Source: Oxalobacter sp.
GTDB taxonomy: Bacteria > Pseudomonadota > Gammaproteobacteria > Burkholderiales > Burkholderiaceae_D
Reading direction: 5' to 3'
DNA length: 51,634 bases
Assembly: GCA_018384065.1 (NCBI GenBank)
Contig: JAHAYL010000023.1
Span: 1 to 51,634 of the forward strand
The notes below the pieces were generated by a model. That model made no database searches. It saw nothing but the letters and a program-made list of their open reading frames with translations, and was not told where the DNA came from. Shown in pieces: positions 25,754 through 34,822 of this stretch; within the stretch, counting starts at the first letter, position 1, and every line of letters starts with the position of its first letter. The position numbers were made by a program, and so were the translations under genes.

Positions 25754-27256
25754 ATGACTGAACCTGAATTCAACACCCTGGCGGAACAGGGTTATAACCG
25801 TATTCCCCTCATCCTTGAAACCATTGCGGACCTGGATACACCACTTTCGCTTTATCTGAAACTGACCCAGGACAACCAGGACGGCCGCAATTCTTTCCTG
25901 CTGGAATCCGTTGTTGGTGGAGAACGTTTCGGGCGCTATTCCATCATCGGCCTGCCTGCCAAGACTGTCCTGCGGGTCAGCGGCATGAAAACCGAGATTG
26001 TCCAAGATGGGCAGGTCGTTGAGACCCACGATGGCAACCCGTTGGATTTCATTGCCGCATACCAAGCCCGTTTCAAGGTTTTCATCAAACCGGAACTGCC
26101 CCGTTTCTGCGGTGGGCTGGCTGGTTATTTCGGGTACGACACCATCCGTTATATCGAAGACCGGCTGAAAGATTCCGCACCGGAAGACGACCTGGGATTT
26201 CCTGACATCCAACTGCTGCTGACGGAAGAACTGGCGGTCATTGACAATGTCGCCGGTAAAATCTATCTGATCATCTATACAGACCCAACCCAGCCAGATG
26301 CCTATGCAAAGGGCATAAAGCGCCTGCATACATTGAGCAGCCTGCTTGACAGACCGACTGTCGCGCCGCCGATGACCGGCAGTGGTGTCACCGATGTCAT
26401 CCCTGATTTTCCCCCAGAAGCTTTCAAGGAAGCTGTTGTCAAGACGAAGGAATACATCACCAACGGGGATTGCATGCAGGTGGTCCTTGCCCGCAGGATG
26501 CGTAAACCTTACAAGGATTCCCCGCTGTCGCTTTACCGTTCCCTGCGTTCACTGAACCCTTCCCCCTACCTGTACTACTATCATTTCGATGACCTGTATA
26601 TCGTGGGGTCTTCACCTGAAATCCTGGTCCGTCAGGAAAGTTCTCCCGAAGGGCGCAAGATTGTCATCCGTCCCCTGGCTGGTACCCGTAAACGTGGCGC
26701 GACCCCTGAAGAAGATGAACGCCTGGCAAAGGAACTGCTGGCGGACACCAAGGAAATCGCCGAGCATGTCATGCTGATTGACCTTGCCCGCAATGACATC
26801 GGACGGATTGCCAGAACCGGCACAGTGAAACTGACAGAAAAGATGGCGATTGAGAAATATTCCCATGTCCAGCATATCGTCTCAAATGTCGAGGGTATCC
26901 TGAAGCCCGGATTGACAAACCTGGATGTCCTGAAAGCGACTTTCCCTGCCGGCACCCTGTCTGGTGCCCCCAAAGTCCGTGCGATGGAAATCATCGATGA
27001 AATGGAACCGGTCAAACGGGGGATTTATGGCGGTGCCTGTGGCTACCTGTCATTCAGCGGGGAAATGGACCTTGCCATTGCCATCCGTACCGGACTGATC
27101 TACAAAGACATGCTGTATATCGGTGCCGGTGCCGGGATTGTCGCCGATTCAAACCCTGAATCTGAGCGTCAGGAAACCGAGAACAAGGCACGTGCTGTCA
27201 TCCGGGCGGCAGAAATGGTTCAAGACGGCTCCTACCAGCAGCCCCGCTGTTCCTGA
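25754..27256 (+). CDS. trpE: Anthranilate synthase component I
   Basis: TrpE converts chorismate to anthranilate with ammonia from TrpG. The 500-residue protein carries the Trp-feedback LLES motif (49-52). The chorismate-binding domain shows [58 protein letters not shown] and [13 protein letters not shown]. It has a strong ribosome site, AAGGAG, 7 bases upstream. The next gene is rsmB, not trpG; the partner subunit must be elsewhere. The last residues ([10 protein letters not shown]) are unlike what I expect for the family end. Confidence 0.96.
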   Translation: MTEPEFNTLAEQGYNRIPLILETIADLDTPLSLYLKLTQDNQDGRNSFLLESVVGGERFGRYSIIGLPAKTVLRVSGMKTEIVQDGQVVETHDGNPLDFIAAYQARFKVFIKPELPRFCGGLAGYFGYDTIRYIEDRLKDSAPEDDLGFPDIQLLLTEELAVIDNVAGKIYLIIYTDPTQPDAYAKGIKRLHTLSSLLDRPTVAPPMTGSGVTDVIPDFPPEAFKEAVVKTKEYITNGDCMQVVLARRMRKPYKDSPLSLYRSLRSLNPSPYLYYYHFDDLYIVGSSPEILVRQESSPEGRKIVIRPLAGTRKRGATPEEDERLAKELLADTKEIAEHVMLIDLARNDIGRIARTGTVKLTEKMAIEKYSHVQHIVSNVEGILKPGLTNLDVLKATFPAGTLSGAPKVRAMEIIDEMEPVKRGIYGGACGYLSFSGEMDLAIAIRTGLIYKDMLYIGAGAGIVADSNPESERQETENKARAVIRAAEMVQDGSYQQPRCS

Positions 27257-27286
27257 CAGCACCGGGTTCCCCTATGGAGAGCACCT

Positions 27287-28618
27287 ATGCCTGAACAGCG
27301 TTTTTCCCTTTTCTCCGGGAAAGCCCCGTCCATGGATTCCCTCGCTTTCAGGCTCGCTGGCGCTGCTGAAGCGGTCAGGCAGGTTGCTGCGGGCCGTTCC
27401 CTGCCTGATGCCATCCAGTCAACCTGCCAGGACCTGCATGCCGATGCCGCATCGCGTGGCGCCATCCAGGATATCGCCTACAATGCCATGCGGAAACTGG
27501 GTACCGCCCGTTTCCTGACCGGCAGACTGACAAAACGTCCGCCAGAACCAGAAATCCTGCAGCATCTCCTCATCTGCGCATTCACCCTGCTGCTCCAGGC
27601 AGATGGCTCTTCCCTTCGGTATGAGCCCTTCACCACGGTGAACCAGGCAGTCCTTGCCGCCTCTTCCATCCGGGGGGCGGCAAAGGCCAAAGGCATGGTC
27701 AATGCTGTCCTACGGAATTTCCTGCGGGGAAAGGACGGGTTCCTCCAGCAGGCGGCAGAGGATGGCACCGCCCGATGGAATTATCCTGCATGGTGGATTG
27801 CGCAGGTACAGGAACATTATCCGGACCAATGGCAATCCATCCTGACCGTCGGCAACAATGCCCCACCCCTGACACTCCGCGTCAACCGCAGACGGTCTTC
27901 CACGGACAGCTACTTGGCACTGCTCCAGGAATCAGGGATTTCCGCCGATATCATCGGACCTTATGCTGTCCGCCTGGCGCATCCCATGCCTGTCCACCGG
28001 ATTCCCGGTTTCAAGGAAGGGCTGGTTTCTGTACAGGATTATGCCGCACAGCTGGCAGCCCCCCTGCTGGGACTCAAGGATGGCATGCGGGTATTGGATG
28101 CCTGCGCCGCCCCCGGCGGCAAATCAGCCCATATGCTGGAACTCGCCGACATCAGGCTGACCGCCTTGGACTGCGAAGAAAAACGGCTTGCAATGATCCA
28201 TCAGAACCTTGACAGGCTGGGACTGCACGCTGATGTCCGGCTCGGTGATGCCACACAGTCTGACTGGTGGGATGGCAGGCTTTTCGACTGCATCCTCGCC
28301 GATGTTCCCTGCTCCGCCTCCGGCATTATCCGGCGGCATCCCGACATCAGATGGCTTCGGCAGCCGGATGATGGCAAAAGGCTGGCAGCCCTTTCGGCGG
28401 CCATCCTGGACAATCTCTGGAAAAAACTCCGGAAAGACGGAAAGCTCCTGTTTGCGACCTGTTCCATCTGGCCGGAAGAATCGATTGGACAGGCAGATTT
28501 TTTTGCTTTCAGGTCAGATGCCAAAAGACTTGATGCTTTCGGGCAACTACTGCCAACTTTCAATGGATTGAATGACCATGATGGTCTATTCTATGGATTA
28601 TTCCAGAAAATTGGATGA
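27287..28618 (+). CDS. rsmB: 16S rRNA m5C967 methyltransferase
   Basis: RsmB methylates C967 of 16S rRNA. The 443-residue protein has an N-terminal NusB-like RNA-binding domain (about 20-155, with AVLAASSIRGAAKAKGMVNAVLRNFLRG). A SAM domain follows with LDACAAPGGKSAHMLEL, the catalytic-cysteine motif DVPCSASGIIRRHPDIRW and FATCSIWPEES. The C-terminus ends GLFYGLFQKIG, as in the family. GGAG lies 7 bases before the ATG. Its stop overlaps the DUF4390 start (ATGA). It normally heads rsmB-DUF4390-ntrY-ntrX; here trpE lies 30 bases upstream. Confidence 0.95.
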   Translation: MPEQRFSLFSGKAPSMDSLAFRLAGAAEAVRQVAAGRSLPDAIQSTCQDLHADAASRGAIQDIAYNAMRKLGTARFLTGRLTKRPPEPEILQHLLICAFTLLLQADGSSLRYEPFTTVNQAVLAASSIRGAAKAKGMVNAVLRNFLRGKDGFLQQAAEDGTARWNYPAWWIAQVQEHYPDQWQSILTVGNNAPPLTLRVNRRRSSTDSYLALLQESGISADIIGPYAVRLAHPMPVHRIPGFKEGLVSVQDYAAQLAAPLLGLKDGMRVLDACAAPGGKSAHMLELADIRLTALDCEEKRLAMIHQNLDRLGLHADVRLGDATQSDWWDGRLFDCILADVPCSASGIIRRHPDIRWLRQPDDGKRLAALSAAILDNLWKKLRKDGKLLFATCSIWPEESIGQADFFAFRSDAKRLDAFGQLLPTFNGLNDHDGLFYGLFQKIG

Positions 28619-29220
28619 CATCCCGAAACCCCAATCCTATGCGGCTGATGACAGTGTTACGGAAACTCTCAAAAATCTTTGCTGCGATTGCCTTTGCCGT
28701 GATGGCATTGTGCCCTGCTGTTTCCTTTGCAGACAGCAGCATCACCATCAATTCGGCAAAAATCGACCGCTCTGGGAACTATTACCGGCTGACGACGACA
28801 CAGTCCATCAATTTCAGCAACAACCTGGTCGACACCCTGCAACGCGGTATCCCGCTGTATTTCAAGACCGAGCTGGAAATGACCAGCCGTCAGCTTCTCT
28901 GGTTTGATATGACAGCCCTGTCAAAAACCAGGACCATCAAACTTTCCTACAATGTCCTGACCAGACAGTACAGTGTCTATATCCCTGGATCGCTGCAACG
29001 CACCTACCGCTCTTTTGACAGCGCAATGTCCGCCATCCGGTACCAGCCAAGCTGGGCTTTCGCCTATACATCTGAACTGAGTGAAGATGAGAACTATGAT
29101 GTGGCTGTCAGGACTTCCCTGGATGTATCCCAATTGCCCAAGCCTTTCCAGATCAACGTCCTGAACAGCCGGGATTGGGGCCTGACTTCTGACTGGAAAC
29201 GTTTTTCATTCACGCCATAG
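28615..29220 (+). CDS. DUF4390 secreted/periplasmic protein
   Basis: The 201-residue protein begins with a signal peptide (hydrophobic 20-34, probable cleavage after AVSFA at 39). It continues as a beta-rich domain, with SSITINSAKIDRSGNYYRL and the LWFDMTALSKTRTIKLSYNVLTRQY stretch typical of DUF4390. No catalytic motif is visible. It overlaps rsmB by 4 bases and precedes the ntrY-like kinase by 12, a conserved setting. I infer a link to sensing by the kinase, but no function is established. Confidence 0.82.
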   Translation: MTSRNPNPMRLMTVLRKLSKIFAAIAFAVMALCPAVSFADSSITINSAKIDRSGNYYRLTTTQSINFSNNLVDTLQRGIPLYFKTELEMTSRQLLWFDMTALSKTRTIKLSYNVLTRQYSVYIPGSLQRTYRSFDSAMSAIRYQPSWAFAYTSELSEDENYDVAVRTSLDVSQLPKPFQINVLNSRDWGLTSDWKRFSFTP

Positions 29221-29232
29221 CCAGTCCTGACC

Positions 29233-31491
29233 GTGACCAGAACCTTAAGATACTTGTGGATTGTCGGCGGTGCCATTATGGGCATCCTGCTCTTTCTGCT
29301 GGCATCTGCATCTGAGAACACCGCTTTCTTTGACAGGCATTACCCCCTGCTGGTCGGTATCAGCATCCTGGTCGCGACAGCACTGCTGCTGCTGGTTTCC
29401 CTGATGCTGTACCGGTTATACAAACGGTACAGGCGTGGGAAATTCGGGGTCAAACTGACATCAAAACTGGTCCTGCTCTTCGCTTTGATGGGTATCCTGC
29501 CAGGCGCAGTGATTTATGTCGTTTCCGTGCAGTTTGTCTCCCGTTCAATCGAATCCTGGTTCGATGTGCGGGTGGAAACCGCTTTGGATTCCGGTGTGAA
29601 ACTGGCACAGTCGATGCTGGAGACTTCCCGTGGGAACGTGACAGCCAAGGCGGCCCGTCTGTCGGCAGAACTTTCCGGCATGTCCCAACAGGAACAGGGT
29701 TCCCTGCTGGCTTCCCGTTTCAGGAACACGGAAGGTGATGTCCAAGCCGTTGTCATCAATGGCAACGGCCGGGTGCTGGCTTCTTCCGAATCCAGCTATT
29801 CTGCTGTTGAAAAGAACCTGCCGCCTCCTTCCATCCTTGAACAGATGGAAGAGCCTTACTCCGCCATTGAAGGGACTGCGGACAATCCGGATACACCGGA
29901 CAACGAACAGACCCAGCTTGCCATCCGCGTGATTGTGCCCATCAACGGACAGGAACATACCTATCTGCAGCTGTACCAGCCAATTCCAGAAAACATTGCG
30001 TCCAACGCTGAATCCCTCAGGGCTGCATACAGCGAATACCAGATCCGCTCGGTCTCCCGTTCGGGGCTTCAGAAAATGTATATCGTCACGCTGTCACTGA
30101 CGCTGCTGCTTGCCGTCTTCGGCGCAACCGCCGCCGCTTTCCAGCTTGCAGCCGACCTGGCGCGGCCGCTCCTGCTGCTGGCACAGGGCACCAAGGCCGT
30201 TGCAGAAGGCAACCTGTCCCCACGTCCGATTGTGGCAAGTACAGATGAACTGGGCACATTGACCAAATCGTTCAACACCATGACACTCCAGCTCGCGGAA
30301 GCGAGGTCATCGGCAGAAAAAAGCCGTGCTGAACTGGAAACCGCCAAAGCTTACCTTGAATCCGTCATGACAAACATGTCCGCAGGGGTGATCGGTTTTG
30401 ACAACCATTTCAGGCTGACCGACTGCAACGACCCTGCATCCCGTATCCTCAACCTGGACCTGAAGCCCTTCATCGGCACAGAACTCTCGAAAATCGAAGG
30501 CATTGAACATTTCGCATCCAGGCTCATCCAGGCATTCACCCAGCTGTCTGCCCAGCATGCAACAGGAAGCACTGCTGAAGATTTCCATCTGCAGCAGCAG
30601 ATTGAAATCCCCCTGCCATCGCCTTCCCAGCAGAAAGAGTCCAGCCAGACACTGCTTGCCCGTGGATCATCCCATGATGTCAATGGTGAGAACCATTACA
30701 TTGTGGTGTTCGATGACATCACCGAACTGATTTCCGCCCAGCGCTCCATTGCCTGGGGTGAAGTCGCCCGCCGCCTTGCACACGAAATCAAGAATCCACT
30801 GACACCGATCCAACTGGCGGCTGAACGCCTCCAGATGAAACTGCACAGCAAACTTGAAAACCAGGATGCAGGCATCCTTAAACGCAGCACCGACACCATC
30901 GTGAACCAGGTGACCGCCATGAAACAGATGGTGGACGACTTCAGGAATTATGCAAAAGCACCGCCTGCCACCCTGGTTTCCCTGGACCTCAACTCCCTGG
31001 TCGAAGAAATCTCCCACCTGTACGCCAATGATGGTGCAATGAACATTGTCCATCCAAAACTCGCTGAAGACCTGCCCAGGATCATGGGTGATGCGACCCG
31101 GCTTCGCCAGGTCATCCATAATCTGCTCCAGAATGCACTGGATGCCTGCAATGAAGTCACTGACCGCCCTGGCTGGCAGCCAAACATAGAAATTATGACG
31201 GAAAAAGTCCATTATACGGATGCATCAGGTAAAATCTGCATTGCAGTCCGGCTTTCCGTCATGGATAATGGTCTTGGTTTTTCCCAGGAAATCATGTCCC
31301 GCATCTTTGAGCCATACGTTACAACCAAGGAACGTGGCACTGGGCTTGGCATGGCGGTGGTGAAAAAGATCATCGAGGAACATGGCGGTCGGATCGACCT
31401 CCATAACCGGACAGATATCCAAGGGGCGGATGTTTCCATACTTTTCATGCAGCTGGCACCTGATGACAGTATGGTTTCCCGGCAAAGCTGA
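29233..31491 (+). CDS. NtrY-like membrane sensor histidine kinase
   Basis: The 752-residue protein has two N-terminal membrane helices (about 5-28 and 36-60), a third at about 78-100, a periplasmic domain to about 275 and a fourth helix at about 280-303. HAMP (to about 355), a PAS-like region and the kinase core follow. The phospho-acceptor is His517 in RRLAHEIKNPLTPIQ. ATP-site boxes are NLLQNALDACN, DNGLGF and GTGLGMAVVKKI. The layout matches NtrY, which acts in nitrogen, redox or envelope control depending on species. The start is GTG. Its regulator gene follows after 30 bases. Confidence 0.9.
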   Translation: MTRTLRYLWIVGGAIMGILLFLLASASENTAFFDRHYPLLVGISILVATALLLLVSLMLYRLYKRYRRGKFGVKLTSKLVLLFALMGILPGAVIYVVSVQFVSRSIESWFDVRVETALDSGVKLAQSMLETSRGNVTAKAARLSAELSGMSQQEQGSLLASRFRNTEGDVQAVVINGNGRVLASSESSYSAVEKNLPPPSILEQMEEPYSAIEGTADNPDTPDNEQTQLAIRVIVPINGQEHTYLQLYQPIPENIASNAESLRAAYSEYQIRSVSRSGLQKMYIVTLSLTLLLAVFGATAAAFQLAADLARPLLLLAQGTKAVAEGNLSPRPIVASTDELGTLTKSFNTMTLQLAEARSSAEKSRAELETAKAYLESVMTNMSAGVIGFDNHFRLTDCNDPASRILNLDLKPFIGTELSKIEGIEHFASRLIQAFTQLSAQHATGSTAEDFHLQQQIEIPLPSPSQQKESSQTLLARGSSHDVNGENHYIVVFDDITELISAQRSIAWGEVARRLAHEIKNPLTPIQLAAERLQMKLHSKLENQDAGILKRSTDTIVNQVTAMKQMVDDFRNYAKAPPATLVSLDLNSLVEEISHLYANDGAMNIVHPKLAEDLPRIMGDATRLRQVIHNLLQNALDACNEVTDRPGWQPNIEIMTEKVHYTDASGKICIAVRLSVMDNGLGFSQEIMSRIFEPYVTTKERGTGLGMAVVKKIIEEHGGRIDLHNRTDIQGADVSILFMQLAPDDSMVSRQS

Positions 31492-31521
31492 AACAAGATA
31501 ACCCTTATGAAGATATAGTTT

Positions 31522-32229
31522 ATGGCAAATATTCTAGTAGTTGACGATGAGATGGGCATCCGGGAACTACTCTCGGAAATCCTTTCAGATGAAGGGCATG
31601 TTGTACAGACAGCTGAAAACGCCCAGCAGGCCCGGAAAGCGCGTGTAGCAGGAACGCCTGACCTGGTCCTCCTGGACATCTGGATGCCAGATACCGACGG
31701 TGTCACCCTGCTGAAAGAATGGCAGCGTGACGGTTACCTGACAATGCCCGTCATCATGATGTCAGGCCATGCCACCATTGACACCGCAGTCGAAGCCACC
31801 CGCATCGGTGCCATCAACTTCCTGGAAAAACCCATCGCATTGCAGAAACTGCTCCAGGCTGTCCGGCAAGGACTGACCCGCTCCCAGGAAAAGGCAAAGA
31901 CCGCCACCGCCGTCTCCCGGATCACGACAGTTGCCCAGCCTGCCCCAGAATCCCGGAACAACCTCCAGCCTGCCACCAATACACCGACACCCGCCCCTGC
32001 CACAAACAATATCCCACCAACCGTCAACACTTCCCTCCTGGCTTTTGACCTGCCCCTGCGTGAGGCAAGGGATATGTTTGAACGGATTTACTTTGAATAC
32101 CATCTTGCCCAGGAAGGTGGCAGCATGACCCGTGTCGCCGAGAAGACAGGACTGGAGCGCACCCATCTTTACCGTAAACTGAAACAGCTCGGTGTTGAAC
32201 CTGTCAAGGCATCAAGGAAACACAGCTAA
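31522..32229 (+). CDS. Short NtrX-like response regulator (REC + Fis-type HTH, no AAA+ domain)
   Basis: The 235-residue protein has a receiver domain (1-120: acidic pocket DDE 8-10, phospho-acceptor Asp52, FLEKPI with the conserved Lys). A Thr/Pro/Ala/Asn-rich linker spans about 125-180. A Fis-type helix-turn-helix lies at about 205-230 (MTRVAEKTGLERTHLYRKLKQLG). Classical NtrX has about 450 residues with a central sigma54-activating ATPase; that domain is absent, with no GAFTGA or Walker motif. It probably regulates at ordinary promoters. It is paired with the NtrY-like kinase. Confidence 0.85.
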   Translation: MANILVVDDEMGIRELLSEILSDEGHVVQTAENAQQARKARVAGTPDLVLLDIWMPDTDGVTLLKEWQRDGYLTMPVIMMSGHATIDTAVEATRIGAINFLEKPIALQKLLQAVRQGLTRSQEKAKTATAVSRITTVAQPAPESRNNLQPATNTPTPAPATNNIPPTVNTSLLAFDLPLREARDMFERIYFEYHLAQEGGSMTRVAEKTGLERTHLYRKLKQLGVEPVKASRKHS

Positions 32230-32242
32230 CGGAGGTTCCCAG

Positions 32243-33280
32243 ATGGATTATGTAAGATTAGGCAAAAGCGGACTGAAGGTTTCCAGGATCTGCCTGGGCA
32301 TGATGACCTATGGTTCACCGAAATGGCGTCCATGGGTCTTGGATGAAGAAGCCTCCAGGCCCTTCATCAAACGCGCTGTGGAAGCAGGCATCAACTTCTT
32401 TGATACCGCCAACCTGTATTCCAATGGCCTTTCCGAAATCCTGACAGGCAAACTGCTGAGGGAATACACCAAACGAGATGAAGTCATCATCGCCACCAAA
32501 GTCTATTTCCATGTCTCAGACAGTATTGGCGCGGATGCAGCATCCCTGAAATCCGGCGGGATCCCACCGAACACCAGCGGCCTTTCCCGCAAACATATCT
32601 TTGCGGCCTGCGATGCTTCATTGAAACGGCTGAACACCGATTACATTGACCTGTATCAGATCCACCGATGGGATTATGACACCCCCATTGAAGAAACGAT
32701 GGAAGCCCTCAACGACCTGGTCAGGGCAGGCAAAGTCCGTTACATCGGTGCTTCCAGCATGTGGGCATGGCAGTTCGCCAAAGCCCAGCAGGTGGCAAAA
32801 GAACACAACTGGTCCCAGTTCATCTCCATGCAGAACCATTACAACCTGGCTTACCGTGAAGAAGAACGCGAAATGATACCGCTCTGCCGCGACCAGGGCA
32901 TCGGACTGATTCCCTGGAGCCCATTGGGCCGTGGTTTCCTTGCCGGGAACCGCAAAATGGATGACAAGGACGCCACCAAGAACAACTCTGCAACCGCCCG
33001 TGCGAAATCAGATGAACAGGCGATGCGTTACTTCTACCGCGATACCGACTTTGCTGTCGTCGATGCCCTGTCCAAGGTCGCCAATGCCCGTGGGCTGTCA
33101 AATGCGCAGGTCGCCTATTCCTGGCTCCTGCATAAAGGGGTGACTGCACCGATTGTCGGTGCATCGAAGCCGCACCATCTTGAACAGGCAATCGCCGCAG
33201 CAGACATCCAGCTTTCCGCTGAGGAAATCGCCGCGCTGGAAGCCCCTTACCGGCCACATCGGGTCACGGGTCACCGCTGA
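32243..33280 (+). CDS. Aldo/keto reductase
   Basis: This is an NAD(P)H-dependent oxidoreductase with a TIM-barrel fold, 345 residues. The start MDYVRLGKSGLKVSRICLG is typical. The active-site residues are in FFDTANLYSNGLSE (Asp and Tyr), VIIATKV (Lys) and LYQIHRWD (His). The cofactor-site GASKPHHLEQAI is near the end. The ATG at 32243 is preceded by GGAGG 8 bases upstream. The gene starts 13 bases after the regulator and may be read through from it. The substrate cannot be inferred. Confidence 0.92.
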   Translation: MDYVRLGKSGLKVSRICLGMMTYGSPKWRPWVLDEEASRPFIKRAVEAGINFFDTANLYSNGLSEILTGKLLREYTKRDEVIIATKVYFHVSDSIGADAASLKSGGIPPNTSGLSRKHIFAACDASLKRLNTDYIDLYQIHRWDYDTPIEETMEALNDLVRAGKVRYIGASSMWAWQFAKAQQVAKEHNWSQFISMQNHYNLAYREEEREMIPLCRDQGIGLIPWSPLGRGFLAGNRKMDDKDATKNNSATARAKSDEQAMRYFYRDTDFAVVDALSKVANARGLSNAQVAYSWLLHKGVTAPIVGASKPHHLEQAIAAADIQLSAEEIAALEAPYRPHRVTGHR

Positions 33281-33300
33281 AACCCCGCCAGACAGGAAAA

Positions 33301-33328
33301 CCCGCCCCGTCAGGAAGACCGGGGCGGG
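33301..33328 (+). terminator. GC-rich terminator hairpin after the aldo/keto reductase
   Basis: CCCGCCCCG (33301-33309) pairs perfectly with CGGGGCGGG (33320-33328) over a 10-nt loop. Only a modest T-rich stretch follows (CATTTATGCCTTT). It lies 20 bases after the stop codon and closes the housekeeping block at the border of the accessory region. Confidence 0.6.
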
Positions 33329-33462
33329 CATTTATGCCTTTCCCCTGACCTGAACGGTTGGCGATGGTTGCCGACTGGCGGGCATATATTGCAACGCATC
33401 CATTCCCCAGAAGTCACCTTGCTCTTGGCTTCCATCACCCAGCCATCAAATCCTACAGGGTT

Positions 33463-33544
33463 ACTTTGGATTATCCTGACGGTAACTTTGGATTTTCCGT
33501 ATTATTGACTTTGGATTATCCTAATACTATACTTTGGAAAATAC
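33463..33544 (+). repeat. Four tandem 22-23 bp repeats with palindromic cores
   Basis: The unit ACTTTGGA begins at 33463, 33485, 33508 and 33531. Cores are GGATTATCC (33468-33476 and 33513-33521, perfect palindromes), GGATTTTCC (33490-33498) and a diverged GGAAAATAC (33536-33544). Core spacings are 22, 23 and 23 bp, about two helical turns, so all cores face one side of the DNA. The region is AT-rich and lies directly upstream of the ATPase gene. Confidence 0.8.
33505..33533 (+). promoter_or_regulatory. Sigma70 promoter embedded in the repeats
   Basis: TTGACT (33505-33510), a 17-bp spacer and TATACT (33528-33533), each five of six to consensus. The third repeat core lies inside the spacer and the fourth repeat begins within the -10, so a protein bound there would block RNA polymerase. 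Predicted transcription start is near 33540, giving a leader of about 44 nt. Confidence 0.65.
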
Positions 33545-33583
33545 TAAGTGACTTTTTACTGACCCAGGTGACAGCATTTCAAG

Positions 33584-34741
33584 ATGATTAAACGGGAAGC
33601 ATACGACGCTGTATTGAGATTGGCGGGACAATTTCCGGTAGTAGCCATCACGGGCCCACGCCAAAGTGGAAAAACAACACTGGCAAAGATGGCGTTTCCA
33701 AAGAAACGTTATGTCTCTTTGGATGACAAGGATATGCGCGAAATCGCCAAGGCCAATCCCCGTGATTTCTTAAAAGCATTCCCGGATGGCGCAATCATCG
33801 ATGAAGCGCAGAAGGTTCCGGAGATTTTTGATGCCATCAAGCTTGTTGTGGACAACAGCCCGTACAATCCTGGCAAATATATCCTGACAGGATTGAGCCA
33901 GTTCCGTCTGAAGGAAAACATTACAGACAGCCTTGCCGGCCGTATCGGGATGATCAGGCTGCTGCCCTTTTCCATTTCGGAACTGAAAAATGCCGGTCAG
34001 CTTACCGATGACGCATATGATTATGTGTGGGGCGGGTTCTATCCGCCGCTATATGATGAAAATAAGCATTTCCTCCGGGACGACTGGTTCGAGAATTATA
34101 TCGACTCATACATAGACCTGGACGTAAAGAACCAAATCAATCCATCCAATGTGCAGGCGTTCAGGAAGCTGCTGCAGGTATGCGCCACAAGGAGCGGACA
34201 ACTTGTCAATTATGATGATATTTCCAGGAGAATCGGTGTTTCTGCCGTGACGGTCAAATCATGGCTTTCCATCCTGGAATCATCGTACATCATCCACTTT
34301 CTGGAGCCAGATTCCAACAACCTGGGCAAAAGCCTTGTCAAAACACCAAAGCTGTATTTTATAGATCCGGGACTGATGTGCTATCTGTTGCGTTTAGACT
34401 CAAAGGAAGAACTGCTGCTTGACGCCCATAAAGGTGCGGCCGTTGAGACAATGGCGGTCTCAGAACTGTTGAAAAAACAGTTCAACAACGGAAAAAAGGC
34501 CCAACTCACCTTCTTCAGGGACAAAAACGGCTTTGAGGTTGATACGATTGCTGATTGGAAACACACATTTGCGATTGAAGTCAAAAGCAGCAGTGACACA
34601 GAAAAGCGGATGTCGTCGAATGTCAGGAAATACATTGCGCTCCGTTCTGATGATTCCAAGGGACAGGTCTACTACCTTGGCGATTTAACCTGCAACGTGA
34701 ATGACGTCCAATATGTGTCCTGGAAAGACTGGGCGGAGTGA
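33584..34741 (+). CDS. AAA-family ATPase with DUF4143 domain
   Basis: The 385-residue protein has an AAA_14-type ATPase domain with Walker A GPRQSGKT (24-31) and Walker B AIIDEAQ (70-76). A winged-helix-like segment follows (YDDISRRIGVSAVTVKSWLSILESS). The C-terminal DUF4143 domain ends with GFEVDTIADW and FAIEVKSSS, a spacing like that of PD-(D/E)xK nuclease folds. The family is widespread and sporadically distributed; its function is not established and mobility is suspected. Codon use is visibly more AT-rich than the neighbours, suggesting transfer. It sits alone between the reductase and the adhesin. The ribosome site is weak. Confidence 0.87.
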   Translation: MIKREAYDAVLRLAGQFPVVAITGPRQSGKTTLAKMAFPKKRYVSLDDKDMREIAKANPRDFLKAFPDGAIIDEAQKVPEIFDAIKLVVDNSPYNPGKYILTGLSQFRLKENITDSLAGRIGMIRLLPFSISELKNAGQLTDDAYDYVWGGFYPPLYDENKHFLRDDWFENYIDSYIDLDVKNQINPSNVQAFRKLLQVCATRSGQLVNYDDISRRIGVSAVTVKSWLSILESSYIIHFLEPDSNNLGKSLVKTPKLYFIDPGLMCYLLRLDSKEELLLDAHKGAAVETMAVSELLKKQFNNGKKAQLTFFRDKNGFEVDTIADWKHTFAIEVKSSSDTEKRMSSNVRKYIALRSDDSKGQVYYLGDLTCNVNDVQYVSWKDWAE

Positions 34742-34791
34742 CTGCTTCCCGCCTTCATCAGGCGGGGTTTACAGTCTCCATGGGGCGGGAT

Positions 34792-34820
34792 GGCATGCAC
34801 CGCTGGATGCGGTGCATGCC
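34792..34820 (-). terminator. Long perfect hairpin after the adhesin gene
   Basis: A 12-bp perfect stem (34792-34803 with 34809-34820) closes a 5-nt loop, 2 bases after the adhesin stop codon. There is no T run after it on minus, so termination may be imperfect, or the stem may protect the mRNA end. A second small stem, CCCGCC/GGCGGG (34748-34766), follows the ATPase stop on plus. Confidence 0.5.
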
Positions 34821-34822
34821 CG

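Noticed and set aside
33505-33540. CRISPR-like array at the four repeats
   Set aside because: Units are only 22-23 bp with no distinct spacers, there is no cas gene, and the repeats contain a promoter.
33358-33591. Open frame of 77 codons across the repeat region before the ATPase
   Set aside because: It has no recognisable family, reads through the tandem repeats and the promoter, and overlaps the ATPase start. The repetition in its translation comes from the DNA repeats.
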